64,000 nt of DNA, taken from positions 186,001-250,000 of the forward strand of contig CANNFY010000003.1 of the NCBI GenBank assembly GCA_947504045.1, written 5' to 3'. Both the position numbers and the translations under genes were made by a program. The stretch comes from an uncultured Maribacter sp. (GTDB lineage: Bacteria > Bacteroidota > Bacteroidia > Flavobacteriales > Flavobacteriaceae). The notes below the pieces were generated by a model. The model worked only from the letters and a program-made list of their open reading frames with translations. It did not search any database and had not been told where the DNA came from. Positions 8,713 through 17,775 of the stretch are shown here, one piece after another (position 1 is the stretch's first letter; every line of letters starts with the position of its first letter).

Positions 8713-9807
8713 ATGATTAAGAAGTTATTTTTACTAGCAATTGTTTTTTTAGTTTATGCATGTTCAAGTTCTACTGATGATTCTTCAGGAGGTGGAGATA
8801 ATGACAATTTTGATAGAGAAGCCGTACTTATAAATGTGGCAGATAATATTGTTATTCCTGCATTAGAAGATTTATCTCAAAAATTAGTTACATTAAAAGC
8901 AGATAAAGATGCTTTTGTTGCTACACCGGATCAAACTAATTTAGATGCTTTAAGAAGTTCTTGGTTAAGTGCTTATGAAGTTTGGCAATATGTAGAAATG
9001 TTTAATATTGGTAAAGCAGAAGAAATTTTATATTCTTTTCAGATGAATATTTACCCTGTATCTGTAGCTGATGTTGAAGATAATATAAACTCTGGTTCTT
9101 ACGATTTAACTCATGTTAATAATAACGATGCTGTTGGTTTTCCAACAGTAGATTATTTACTGTATGGTATAGCTGCTGATGATGATGCTATTTTAGTTAA
9201 ATACGAAGATGTAAAATATTTAAACTATTTATCTGATGTTATAAACCAGATGGATACTTTAACAGATGAGGTTTTAAATGATTGGACTACTTCTTACAGA
9301 GCTACCTTTATAGCAAGTACTTCTAATACAGCTTCAAGTGCATATAATAAATTAGTTAACGACTTTATTTTTTATTACGAAAAAGGCCTAAGAGCTAATA
9401 AAATTGGTACTCCTGCAGGTAATTTTTCTACAGATCCATTGCCAGATAGAGTTGAAGCTTTTTATAATAATGAAATTTCTAAAACTTTAGCATTAGAGGC
9501 ATTAACTGCAGTAGAAGATTTTTTTAATGGTAAAGCTTATAATGGTACTGCAATAGGAGAAAGTTATGCAACTCATTTAGAGAGTTTAGATAATTCTGCT
9601 TTACAAGCACTTATTAATACTCAATTTAATGGCGCACGAGAAAAAATAAATGAATTAGACAACAGTTTTTCTAATCAAATAAGTGTTGATAATACGAAAA
9701 TGACAGAAGCTTATGATGCTTTGCAGTTAAATGTAGTAGCTATAAAAGTAGATATGTTACAGGCATTTAATGTAAGTGTAGATTATGTAGATGCAGATGG
9801 CGACTAG
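8713..9807 (+). CDS. Imelysin family lipoprotein
   Basis: A 364-residue lipoprotein with signal LLAIVFLVYAC (Cys at 17) and a Ser/Gly/Asp-rich tether. The mature domain matches imelysin/IrpA-like proteins: a two-lobed helical structure with LRSSWLSAYEVWQYVEMFNI early on, the GFPTVDYLLYG stretch that replaces the GxHxxE peptidase-like motif in Bacteroidota members, and a late EALTAVEDFFNG repeat of the fold. Imelysins bind or process iron or haem at the cell surface or in the periplasm; the exact ligand is not known. It follows a DUF4856 gene and precedes a carboxylase homologue and a TonB receptor. Confidence 0.87.
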   Translation: MIKKLFLLAIVFLVYACSSSTDDSSGGGDNDNFDREAVLINVADNIVIPALEDLSQKLVTLKADKDAFVATPDQTNLDALRSSWLSAYEVWQYVEMFNIGKAEEILYSFQMNIYPVSVADVEDNINSGSYDLTHVNNNDAVGFPTVDYLLYGIAADDDAILVKYEDVKYLNYLSDVINQMDTLTDEVLNDWTTSYRATFIASTSNTASSAYNKLVNDFIFYYEKGLRANKIGTPAGNFSTDPLPDRVEAFYNNEISKTLALEALTAVEDFFNGKAYNGTAIGESYATHLESLDNSALQALINTQFNGAREKINELDNSFSNQISVDNTKMTEAYDALQLNVVAIKVDMLQAFNVSVDYVDADGD

Positions 9808-9829
9808 TCTAAAAAATATTTAAAATTTT

Positions 9830-9859
9830 AAGGTTATCTGGTTCAGATGACCTTTTTTT
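9830..9859 (+). terminator. Intrinsic terminator after the imelysin gene
   Basis: AGGTTATC pairs with GATGACCT (one G-T pair) and is followed by a run of seven T. It lies only 17 bases before the next gene, so partial read-through is likely to set the ratio of imelysin to downstream transcripts. Confidence 0.7.
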
Positions 9860-9875
9860 GTTTACAATACCAAAT

Positions 9876-11243
9876 ATGAAAAAACAAATCACCAAATATT
9901 TAGATAAAAAAGCCTCTAGCGCTTCTTTAGCTATTTTTCGTATTGGCTTTGGTTTAATGATGTGTTTTAGCATTATTCGTTTTTGGAGTAAAGGATGGAT
10001 AGAAACTCTTTATATTACTCCTACATTTCATTTTAAGTACTTTGGTTTTGAATGGGTAAAAGACCTAGGGGAATATACCTATATGCTATTTTTAATTTGC
10101 GGTGTTTCTGCCTTTTTAATAGCACTTGGCTATGTATATAGAGCGGCAATAGTTGTATTTTTTTTAAGTTTTACTTACATAGAATTAATAGATAAGACTA
10201 CTTATTTAAACCATTATTATTTTGTAAGTATAGCTAGTTTTTTATTAATTTTTTTACCAGCAAATACATACTTTTCTTTAGATGCAGTAAAAAGAAAAAA
10301 AGAATACTTATATATTCCAAAATGGAATATAGACGCTATAAAATTACTTTTAGGAATAGTATATTTTTATGCAGGTTTAGCTAAGCTTAATTCAGATTGG
10401 CTTTTTAAAGCAATGCCTTTAAAAATATGGTTGCCTTCTAAATATGATATACCCATATTAGGCACTACATTAATGCAAGAAAACTGGTTCCATTATGTAA
10501 TGAGTTGGTCTGGCATGTTGTATGATTTATGTATTCCTTTTTTACTGCTTTATAAAAAAACAAGAAATGTAGCTTTTATATTGGTTGTAATTTTTCATCT
10601 TTTTACAAGACTACTTTTTCCTATAGGAATGTTCCCGTATATAATGATAGTTGGTTCAATTATATTTTTTGATGCTAGTTTGCATATAAAAATTCTAAAC
10701 TATTTATCAAAAACATTTAATCCATTTAAGCAAAAATGGGACCTTGTTACCAAAAAACAAACTGTAGTAAAACCTTTTAAAAAATCTGCTCTTTATATGG
10801 TAGTACTATTTTTTGTATTTCAACTTGTATTTCCTTGGCGTTATTTAGTTTATCCAGGAGAATTATTTTGGACAGAAGAAGGGTATCGTTTTTCTTGGAG
10901 AGTTATGTTAATGGAGAAAATGGGTGTGGCAAATTTTAAAATTGTAGATGCTAAGACTAAAAAGTTTTTTTATGTAGATAATTCAGATTTTTTAACTCCA
11001 CTACAAGAAAAACAAATGGCTTTTCAGCCAGACTTTATTTTAGAATACGCTCATTTTTTAGGAAATCATTTTACAAAACAAGGTCATAAAAATGTTCAGG
11101 TTTTTGTAGATAGCTATGTGGCATTAAACGGAAGGTTAAGTCAACCATTTATAGATAAAACCGTAGATTTGTATCAAGAAAAAGAATCATTCAAACATAA
11201 AAAGTGGATACTATCATTCAACCATGAAATTAAAGGATTATAA
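9876..11243 (+). CDS. Vitamin K-dependent gamma-carboxylase-like (HTTM) membrane protein
   Basis: A 455-residue polytopic membrane protein with about seven to eight hydrophobic segments in the first 310 residues and a soluble C-terminal domain. It belongs to the HTTM/gamma-carboxylase family: DKTTYLNHYYF (His 113) and AGLAKLNSDW (Lys 170) match the regions that hold the catalytic His and Lys of animal GGCX, and the C-terminal part contains EEGYRFSWRVMLMEKMG, LTPLQEKQMAFQPDFI and VALNGRLSQPFID, strikingly similar to GGCX. Animal enzymes carboxylate protein glutamates using vitamin K hydroquinone; the bacterial role is unknown. The start is the ATG at 9876 rather than a TTG 18 bases upstream. 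Its end overlaps the TonB receptor start by 20 bases. Confidence 0.85.
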   Translation: MKKQITKYLDKKASSASLAIFRIGFGLMMCFSIIRFWSKGWIETLYITPTFHFKYFGFEWVKDLGEYTYMLFLICGVSAFLIALGYVYRAAIVVFFLSFTYIELIDKTTYLNHYYFVSIASFLLIFLPANTYFSLDAVKRKKEYLYIPKWNIDAIKLLLGIVYFYAGLAKLNSDWLFKAMPLKIWLPSKYDIPILGTTLMQENWFHYVMSWSGMLYDLCIPFLLLYKKTRNVAFILVVIFHLFTRLLFPIGMFPYIMIVGSIIFFDASLHIKILNYLSKTFNPFKQKWDLVTKKQTVVKPFKKSALYMVVLFFVFQLVFPWRYLVYPGELFWTEEGYRFSWRVMLMEKMGVANFKIVDAKTKKFFYVDNSDFLTPLQEKQMAFQPDFILEYAHFLGNHFTKQGHKNVQVFVDSYVALNGRLSQPFIDKTVDLYQEKESFKHKKWILSFNHEIKGL

Positions 11244-13650
11244 AGTATTAATTATATTTTTTATGTTGAGTTTTTCTTTAGCAGCTCAATATAAAATATC
11301 AGGTATTGTAACTAACTCGGATAATTCTTCTGTTATTAATCAGGTAGAAGTATATGACAAAGAAATAGGTAAACTTGCCACAACAAATAGCGAAGGCTAT
11401 TTTGAGTTTTCTACCCAGAAAGAAAAAATTACTCTTGTTTTTTTCTCTTTCAATTTTAAAGTAAAAGAAGAAGTATTATCCTTAACTAAAAATGTAGAAT
11501 TAACAGTTTCTCTTAACCCATTGGGAGAACAATTATCTGAGGTAGAAGTAACAGCCAGAAAAGCACAAGTTTTTGAAATAAAAAGATTGAATGATGTAGA
11601 GGAAACATCTATTTATGCAGGAAAAAAAACGGAAGTTGTTTTAGTAGAGCAGTCTATGGCAAATTTAGCATCTAATAATGCAAGACAAATTTATAGCCAA
11701 GTTGCGGGGTTAAATATTTTTCAAAATGATGATGCAGGTTTGCAACTTAATATAGGAGGTAGAGGTCTAGATCCTAATAGAACAGCAAATTTTAATACAA
11801 GACAAAATGGGTATGATATAAGTGCAGATGTTTTAGGCTATCCAGAAAGTTATTATACCCCAGCAGCAGAAGCATTACAAGAGGTGCAAATTATTAGAGG
11901 GGCAGCATCGTTACAGTATGGAACACAATTTGGAGGATTAGTTAATTTTGTAATGAAAAAGCCAAACGCAACCAAACCAATAGAATTGGTTACAAGAAAT
12001 ACAATTGGTAGTTATGGGCTTTATACTAATTTTACTAGTGTTAGTGGTGCAAAAAATAAGTTTAGTTATTATGCTTTTTTTAATTATAAGAAAGGAGATG
12101 GTTTTAGGCCAAATTCTGAATTTGAGTCTAAAAACGCTTATGCACATTTAGGATATCAATTTACAGACAAAACAAAATTAGAAGGAGAAATTACCTATTT
12201 AAATTATTTAGCACAACAAGCAGGAGGATTAAATGATCAAATGTTTGCAGAGGATCCCTACCAGAGTAATAGAGCTCGTAACTGGTTTCAGGTAGATTGG
12301 CTTTTATATAATGTAAAATTATCGCATAAGTTTTCAGAAAATACAAACTTTACGTTTAATATGTTTGGGTTAAATGCCTCTAGAGATGCATTAGGTTTTA
12401 GAACAAACAGAGTAGATCAGGTGGATCCAGGTTCTGAAAGAGATTTAATAAAAGGAGATTTTAATAATTATGGTTTTGAGGCTCGTTTATTAAGTGAGTA
12501 TAGTTTATTTAATAAAAAGGCGACTTTTTTAGTAGGAACTAAATTTTATAAAGCAAATAATACTGCGCAACAAGGACCAGGCTCTAATGGTAGCGATGCA
12601 AATTTTAATATTCAATTAGACGATTATCCAAACTATCCGAACCAATCTGAATATAAATACCCAAATCTTAATATTGCTCTTTTTGGAGAAAATATACTTT
12701 ATTTAAATGAGAAGTTATCTATTACGCCAGGATTTAGATTAGAGCATATAAAAACTGAAAGTGATGGTTTTTTTAAAAACATAAATACAGATGCTGCGGG
12801 TAATGTAATTTTAAATGAAACTATAGAAGATGCAGAAGAAAGAGAACGCTCGTTTGTGCTTTTAGGACTAGGGCTTGGTTACAAACCAAGTACAGATCTA
12901 GAGGTTTATGGTAATATTTCGCAAAATTATAGGTCTGTTACTTTTTCAGATATTAGTATTGTAAATCCAGCATTTGTTATAAGTCCAGATATATCTGATG
13001 AAAAAGGATTTACCGCAGATATTGGGTTTAGAGGTAATTACAATAATATAGTTTCCTATGATATAGGCTTTTTTGGCTTGTTTTATAAAGATAGAATTGG
13101 CTTTGTACAAAGAGCTTTTTCTGATGGAAGTGTAAAAAGTGAACGTAATAATGTAGGAGATGCAGTAATGTATGGCCTAGAGTCTTTGGTTGATTTTAAT
13201 TTAAATAAACTATTTATAAAGAATAGTAACTACAGCTTTAATTACTTTATAAATGCATCTATAATAGATTCTAAATACACAAAGTCTGAGCAAAACGGTA
13301 TAGAGGGGAATAAAGTAGAATTTATTCCAAATTTAAATCTTAAAACAGGAATTAGATTTGGGTATAAAAATATACTTTCCAATATTCAATACACCTATTT
13401 GTCTTCTCAATTTACAGACGCTTCTAATGCGGTAGAAGGTAATTTAAGTGGTGTTATTGGAGAAATACCAGCTTATAATGTGTTAGATTTTTCATTGTCT
13501 TATAGTTATAAAAAGTTTAAATTAGAGGCAGGAATAAATAATGTATTAAACAAGGCTTATTTTACAAGAAGAGCTACGGGTTATCCTGGTCCAGGAATAA
13601 TACCGTCTGCTCCAAGAAATTTTTATACAACCTTGCAGTTTAAATTATAA
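11224..13650 (+). CDS. TonB-dependent outer membrane receptor (FecA/iron-type)
   Basis: An 808-residue receptor. A signal peptide (FFMLSFSLAAQ) is followed by a carboxypeptidase-regulatory-like domain (about 24-100), a plug domain (about 135-245, with INIGGRGLDPNRTANF-like and EVQIIRGAASLQYGTQFGG motifs) and a 22-strand-type barrel ending in an aromatic C-terminus, FYTTLQFKL. The plug and the single-receptor arrangement without a SusD partner resemble FecA-like iron/haem transporters rather than glycan receptors. It overlaps the gamma-carboxylase-like gene by 20 bases, so the two are translationally linked. The imelysin and haem-binding neighbours support iron or haem as substrate. Confidence 0.9.
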   Translation: MKLKDYKVLIIFFMLSFSLAAQYKISGIVTNSDNSSVINQVEVYDKEIGKLATTNSEGYFEFSTQKEKITLVFFSFNFKVKEEVLSLTKNVELTVSLNPLGEQLSEVEVTARKAQVFEIKRLNDVEETSIYAGKKTEVVLVEQSMANLASNNARQIYSQVAGLNIFQNDDAGLQLNIGGRGLDPNRTANFNTRQNGYDISADVLGYPESYYTPAAEALQEVQIIRGAASLQYGTQFGGLVNFVMKKPNATKPIELVTRNTIGSYGLYTNFTSVSGAKNKFSYYAFFNYKKGDGFRPNSEFESKNAYAHLGYQFTDKTKLEGEITYLNYLAQQAGGLNDQMFAEDPYQSNRARNWFQVDWLLYNVKLSHKFSENTNFTFNMFGLNASRDALGFRTNRVDQVDPGSERDLIKGDFNNYGFEARLLSEYSLFNKKATFLVGTKFYKANNTAQQGPGSNGSDANFNIQLDDYPNYPNQSEYKYPNLNIALFGENILYLNEKLSITPGFRLEHIKTESDGFFKNINTDAAGNVILNETIEDAEERERSFVLLGLGLGYKPSTDLEVYGNISQNYRSVTFSDISIVNPAFVISPDISDEKGFTADIGFRGNYNNIVSYDIGFFGLFYKDRIGFVQRAFSDGSVKSERNNVGDAVMYGLESLVDFNLNKLFIKNSNYSFNYFINASIIDSKYTKSEQNGIEGNKVEFIPNLNLKTGIRFGYKNILSNIQYTYLSSQFTDASNAVEGNLSGVIGEIPAYNVLDFSLSYSYKKFKLEAGINNVLNKAYFTRRATGYPGPGIIPSAPRNFYTTLQFKL

Positions 13651-13666
13651 TATTAAAATCTAGATC

Positions 13667-14119
13667 ATGAAAAAAGTAATTAAAATAATTTTAGTTTGTT
13701 TAGTGCTAGCGTTTATTGTGTTACAATTTTTTAGTGTAGAACAGAATAATGCAGAAATTAGAGATGTAGCGGATTTTGAATTAGAAACTAAACCATCTAA
13801 AGAAATTGCTGCAATTTTAGAAAAGCAATGTTACGATTGTCACACCAATAAAACAGTTTATCCATGGTATGGATCTATTGCTCCAGTTTCTATGTGGATG
13901 GCAGATCATGTAGAAGAAGGAAATGAGCATTTTAACCTTACAGGATGGAGTAGTTATAGTGATAAAAAGAAAGATCATAAATTAGAGGAGCTTATTGAAG
14001 AAGTAGAAGAAAATAAAATGCCTTTAAAAGAATATACATGGACACATGGTAGTATGACAGATGCAGAAAAAGAAGCATTAATTACATGGGCAAAACAGGC
14101 TCGTTCTGTATATAAATAA
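13667..14119 (+). CDS. Haem-binding domain protein (single CxxCH)
   Basis: A 150-residue protein with one N-terminal membrane anchor or signal segment (residues 4-23) and the c-type haem motif CYDCH at 55-59, followed by YPWYGSIAPVSMW and DHVEEGNEHFNL. This is the 'haem-binding domain' family common in Bacteroidota. It probably faces the periplasm and carries covalent haem. It starts 17 bases after the TonB receptor and is followed by a terminator, making it the last gene of the cluster. It may serve as an electron donor or haem carrier for the imported iron species; that is inference. Confidence 0.87.
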   Translation: MKKVIKIILVCLVLAFIVLQFFSVEQNNAEIRDVADFELETKPSKEIAAILEKQCYDCHTNKTVYPWYGSIAPVSMWMADHVEEGNEHFNLTGWSSYSDKKKDHKLEELIEEVEENKMPLKEYTWTHGSMTDAEKEALITWAKQARSVYK

Positions 14120-14127
14120 ATTATAAT

Positions 14128-14175
14128 AAAAGGTTTTCTGTTTATTTACATAGTAGTATAAGCAGGAAACCTTTT
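14128..14175 (+). terminator. Terminator at the end of the iron cluster
   Basis: AAAAGGTTTTCTG pairs with CAGGAAACCTTTT (one G-T pair) over a 22-base loop. It closes the haem-binding protein gene, though the T-run after the stem is short. Confidence 0.65.
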
Positions 14176-14272
14176 GTGTTAGATGTTTAAGAATTTTAAT
14201 TTTCTCTTATAAGGCAAATTTTATTGAAGCTAAAGTCTGCTAGGAAAACAGAATACATATTAATAAAAACTG

Positions 14273-14280
14273 TATATTTG
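14273..14280 (+). promoter_or_regulatory. -7 promoter element for guaB
   Basis: TATATTTG matches TAnnTTTG and lies 24 bases before the ATG at 14305, inside the longer in-frame extension. It supports the shorter, family-typical start. Confidence 0.55.
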
Positions 14281-14304
14281 CCTGCAATTAAATCTATAAT
14301 TGCC

Positions 14305-15777
14305 ATGCAAGCACATCTCAATAAAATTGTTGGAGAAGGTCTTACTTACGATGACGTACTCTTAGTTCCTGCTTATTCTGAAGTTCTTCCAAGAGAAGTA
14401 AGCATTCAAACAAAATTAACAAGAAACATAACTATTAACGTTCCTATTATTTCTGCTGCCATGGATACAGTTACAGAATCTAGAATGGCAATTGCAATGG
14501 CTCAAGAAGGTGGTATAGGTGTTTTACATAAAAACATGACTATAGAGCAACAGGCTACGAAAGTGCGTAAAGTTAAGCGTGCAGAAAGTGGGATGATTAT
14601 AGATCCAGTAACCCTGCCTTTAAATTCTTTTGTGAGTGATGCAAAGGCAAATATGAAGGAGCATAGTATTGGAGGTATTCCAATTGTAGATGATGAAGGA
14701 AAATTAATTGGAATAGTTACCAATAGAGATTTAAGATTTGAGAAAAATAATAACAGACCAATTGCTGAGGTTATGACCTCTTCTAATTTAGTTACTGTTG
14801 CAGAAGGTACATCTTTAGAGCAAGCTGAAGGTATTCTTCAAGAAAAAAAGATAGAAAAATTACCAGTAGTAGATAAGAATAATAAACTTGTAGGGTTAAT
14901 TACTTTTAGAGACATTACAAAACTTACCCAAAAACCAATTGCAAATAAAGATAAATACGGAAGGTTACGTGTAGCTGCAGCTTTAGGGGTTACGGCAGAT
15001 GCTGTCGAAAGAGCAGAAGCTTTGGTAAATGCTGGTGTAGATGCAGTTGTAATAGATACAGCTCATGGGCATACTAAAGGAGTGGTTTCTGTTTTAAAAG
15101 AAGTAAAAAGTAAATTTCCAGAATTAGAGGTTATTGTTGGTAATATAGCAACAGCAGAAGCTGCAAAATATTTAGTAGATGCTGGTGCAGATGCTGTTAA
15201 GGTTGGCATTGGTCCTGGATCTATTTGTACAACAAGAGTTGTGGCAGGGGTAGGTTTTCCTCAGTTTTCTGCAGTTTTAGAAGTTGCAGCAGCATTAAAA
15301 GGAACTGGTGTGCCAGTTATAGCAGACGGAGGTATTCGTTACACTGGTGATATTCCAAAAGCTATTGCAGCGGGTGCAGATACAGTAATGTTGGGCTCTC
15401 TTTTAGCAGGTACAAAAGAGTCTCCAGGAGAAACTATTATCTATGAAGGACGTAAATTTAAGTCTTATAGAGGTATGGGTTCTGTAGAAGCAATGAAACA
15501 AGGTTCTAAAGATCGTTATTTTCAAGATGTGGAAGATGATATTAAAAAATTAGTGCCAGAAGGTATTGTTGGTAGAGTACCGTATAAAGGAGAGTTGTTT
15601 GAAAGTATACACCAATTTGTTGGTGGTTTAAAAGCAGGTATGGGGTATTGCGGAGCTAAAGATATAGAAACACTTAAAGAAACAGGTAGATTTGTGAAAA
15701 TTACAGCTAGTGGTATTAATGAAAGTCACCCACATGATGTTACCATAACTAAAGAATCGCCTAATTATAGTAGATAG
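14305..15777 (+). CDS. guaB: Inosine-5'-monophosphate dehydrogenase
   Basis: A 490-residue enzyme that converts IMP to XMP, the committed step of GMP synthesis. Architecture is complete: catalytic barrel, two inserted CBS domains (about residues 95-205; [13 protein letters not shown] marks the second) and the active-site loop [18 protein letters not shown] with the catalytic Cys. The flap region with [19 protein letters not shown] is also present. The start is the ATG at 14305, which gives the normal bacterial length and N-terminus ([18 protein letters not shown]). It stands alone between two terminators. Confidence 0.97.
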   Translation: MQAHLNKIVGEGLTYDDVLLVPAYSEVLPREVSIQTKLTRNITINVPIISAAMDTVTESRMAIAMAQEGGIGVLHKNMTIEQQATKVRKVKRAESGMIIDPVTLPLNSFVSDAKANMKEHSIGGIPIVDDEGKLIGIVTNRDLRFEKNNNRPIAEVMTSSNLVTVAEGTSLEQAEGILQEKKIEKLPVVDKNNKLVGLITFRDITKLTQKPIANKDKYGRLRVAAALGVTADAVERAEALVNAGVDAVVIDTAHGHTKGVVSVLKEVKSKFPELEVIVGNIATAEAAKYLVDAGADAVKVGIGPGSICTTRVVAGVGFPQFSAVLEVAAALKGTGVPVIADGGIRYTGDIPKAIAAGADTVMLGSLLAGTKESPGETIIYEGRKFKSYRGMGSVEAMKQGSKDRYFQDVEDDIKKLVPEGIVGRVPYKGELFESIHQFVGGLKAGMGYCGAKDIETLKETGRFVKITASGINESHPHDVTITKESPNYSR

Positions 15778-15796
15778 ATTTTTCTGCTTTTTAGAT

Positions 15797-15836
15797 AAAA
15801 AAAGAGCTGTTATATGTACTATAACAGCTCTTTTTT
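15797..15836. terminator. Bidirectional terminator (guaB / thioredoxin-like gene)
   Basis: A perfect long stem, AAGAGCTGTTATA with TATAACAGCTCTT, flanked by A and T runs, between convergent gene ends at 15777 and 15855. Confidence 0.9.
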
Positions 15837-15854
15837 GTTGTTGTAGTACAGAAG

Positions 15855-16382
15855 TTATTTTCCTTCTTCAGCATATGTTTTCCAATCTTTTTCTTTGTGT
15901 ATGTTTTCTCCAAAGTATTTTGCTATTTGTAAAAAAGGTTCTGGCTTTTGGTATCCAGGTACTGGGGAAAGCATGTCCATTTTTTCATCTAAAAAAATTG
16001 TAGTAGGGTAGCTCATTTTGCCTTGCATTAGAGCAGCAGCAAATTCATGATAGCCATTTCTGCCACTAGGAACAAAATTGAATGTTTTTCCTTTAAACTC
16101 TATTGGGTCTTTTCCTTCGCCATCAAATTTTACCATATAGTAATTCTCTGACATATATGCGGCAACTTCGGCATTTTGGAAAGTGTCTTTGTCCATTTTT
16201 TTACACCAACCACACCAGTCCGTATAAACATCTACAAAAATTTTCTTAGGATTTTTTTCTGTTTTTACTAATTCGGCAGCTTCATTCCATGTTAACCATG
16301 TTACTTCTTGTGCAGAAGTGGTTAAGGTAATTAAACTAATAAGAACTAGGTATATATATTTTTTATTCCTTCTTATTTTCAT
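15855..16382 (-). CDS. Exported thioredoxin-like protein
   Basis: A 175-residue protein with an N-terminal signal peptide (YLVLISLITLTTSAQ) and a thioredoxin fold of the DUF255/thioredoxin_7 type. The redox motif is WCGWC (Cys 57 and 60), preceded by FVDVYTD and followed by the cis-proline region MSYPTTIFLDE. It is expected to act in the periplasm in disulfide reduction or isomerisation. It is monocistronic, with a terminator immediately downstream. Partner proteins are not evident in the neighbourhood. Confidence 0.87.
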   Translation of the reverse strand: MKIRRNKKYIYLVLISLITLTTSAQEVTWLTWNEAAELVKTEKNPKKIFVDVYTDWCGWCKKMDKDTFQNAEVAAYMSENYYMVKFDGEGKDPIEFKGKTFNFVPSGRNGYHEFAAALMQGKMSYPTTIFLDEKMDMLSPVPGYQKPEPFLQIAKYFGENIHKEKDWKTYAEEGK

Positions 16383-16616
16383 ATTTGTTTTTTTGTAATT
16401 AGTCTTTGATTAACTAAAAACTTAACGAAATATATAACATTTTATTTTAAAATTCGTCAAGATGTAGTTCGAGTTTACAATTTCAATTTTCACGGAATAC
16501 AGGGGGTGTAAAAAAAAATCTTCCCCATAATTTTATACCAGAAATTGATATTGTGTACATAAACCTAATTAAGGGACTATGATTTCTAATTTTAATTATG
16601 GTTTTATAAAGAATAA

Positions 16617-17300
16617 ATGAATTTGGATATGATTTTAGAAAAAGTAATTACAATGCTTCAAGCTACTAGCCCAATTGAGGTATTAAAAAAAATAATTTCT
16701 TTTGATGAAGATGCGATTGGGAATTTTTCTGGTGCTGTAGTTAAAATAAGTTTTTCTTCTGGTTTGGTTTTAGAAGGGAGAGCGTTAAAATTAAATTCTG
16801 ATGGTAACATGGTTTTTGTAACTGTTGCTAATACTATTAGTTATGTAAATGTTAATGCGTTAGAGGCGATTGAGATTTTAAATCCAGAGTCATTACTTGA
16901 AGTACTAACCGATGGGGAGTATTTTAAAGTTCCTGAAGAAGAGGTGCCAACTAATTACCAATTAAAAAAAATACTTAAAACTAGTGCTGAAAATTTCAAA
17001 AGTAGTTTTGGGTTTGGTTTGCAAAGTAAGCTATTAGAAAATAGTTTGTTTACTGAAGTTGAAAAGTACCAATTTAAACAGTTCTTAAGTGTTTTAGAAG
17101 AAATTATAACATCTATAGGTAAAGATGATGTTGGGAAACAAGCCTTAGGAGAGTTAAATGAAATAGTTATTATATCTAATGAAGAGTCTATTCAAATAGA
17201 AGAATCTAAAAATAAATTAATAATAGGAATAAATTTTAAAAGTAAATTTTCAAAAAGCTTTAAGAATAAATTAAAAGAAGCCTTTGAATTAAAATTATAA
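16617..17300 (+). CDS. Unknown protein with an Sm-like N-terminal region; shares a C-terminal domain with the next gene
   Basis: A 227-residue cytoplasmic protein I cannot assign to a named family. Residues about 36-88 (GAVVKISFSSGLVLEGRALK, then ANTISYVNVNALEAIEIL) have the spacing of a small beta-barrel of the Sm/LSm type, but this is pattern-level inference only. The C-terminal part (about 150-225) resembles the C-terminal half of the next protein: both have FxxLLxxLxxI, then DD(V/M)GK(Q/E)A(L/I), an EL and a VI/EE stretch. The two genes are 17 bases apart and share a terminator, so they form an operon and probably a complex or duplicated pair. No signal peptide or membrane segment. Confidence 0.6.
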   Translation: MNLDMILEKVITMLQATSPIEVLKKIISFDEDAIGNFSGAVVKISFSSGLVLEGRALKLNSDGNMVFVTVANTISYVNVNALEAIEILNPESLLEVLTDGEYFKVPEEEVPTNYQLKKILKTSAENFKSSFGFGLQSKLLENSLFTEVEKYQFKQFLSVLEEIITSIGKDDVGKQALGELNEIVIISNEESIQIEESKNKLIIGINFKSKFSKSFKNKLKEAFELKL

Positions 17301-17317
17301 ATAATAAAAGTAAAATT

Positions 17318-17728
17318 ATGGGATTAGCAGAAAGAAGAATAACAAAAGAATTTCAAGAAAACGAATTTCAACAATTTTTAAAGGAGCTTAAAGAGGTTGT
17401 TGGTAAAGATTTAGAAGTAGATGTTGATTGGGGTACATTGCAAGTAGATGGTATGAGTCATTTGTATCAAAAATCTTGGCCACAAGTATATTTTCAGCCT
17501 TTGCTTACAGCATTAAAATCTATCTGTCAAGATGATATGGGAAAAGAAGCTATTGCAGATGAGTTAACTAAAGTGGTTATTAAAAACGAAGAAGGAATTT
17601 CTAGTGAAAGTAGATGGTCTACTTTTGCGGATAACACTTTGGTTTTAGATCATAAACCAACAACTAATGTGCACCATGTAGAGGCACGTGCAAAAAAATT
17701 ACAAACACTATTAGAGAATAGTCTTTAA
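17318..17728 (+). CDS. Unknown protein, domain-sharing partner of the upstream gene
   Basis: A 136-residue soluble protein. The N-terminal half (FLKELKEVVGKDLEVDVDWG, then YFQPLLTALKSICQDDMGKE) is helical with a short beta stretch, and the C-terminal half contains VVIKNEEGISSES and ends in a helix. The region QDDMGKEAIADELTKVVI aligns with KDDVGKQALGELNEIVII of the preceding gene, pointing to an old duplication. I do not recognise a function. It is co-transcribed with the upstream gene and followed by a strong terminator that overlaps the lysA stop codon. Confidence 0.6.
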   Translation: MGLAERRITKEFQENEFQQFLKELKEVVGKDLEVDVDWGTLQVDGMSHLYQKSWPQVYFQPLLTALKSICQDDMGKEAIADELTKVVIKNEEGISSESRWSTFADNTLVLDHKPTTNVHHVEARAKKLQTLLENSL

Positions 17729-17740
17729 TATTTTTAGTAT

Positions 17741-17775
17741 AAAAAAAGCCATGGTTTATTTAACCGTGGCTTTTT
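17741..17775. terminator. Shared terminator overlapping the lysA stop codon
   Basis: AAAAAGCCATGGTT pairs with AACCGTGGCTTTTT (one G-T pair) around a short loop. It serves the plus-strand unknown pair and the minus-strand lysA; the lysA stop (17756-17758) sits in the hairpin. Confidence 0.85.

Noticed and set aside
16383-16616. Possible small RNA or riboswitch between the thioredoxin-like gene and the unknown pair (GGGG / CCCC stretches at 16502-16527)
   Set aside because: The G and C runs could pair for only four bases around an A-rich loop; no known riboswitch architecture is seen.
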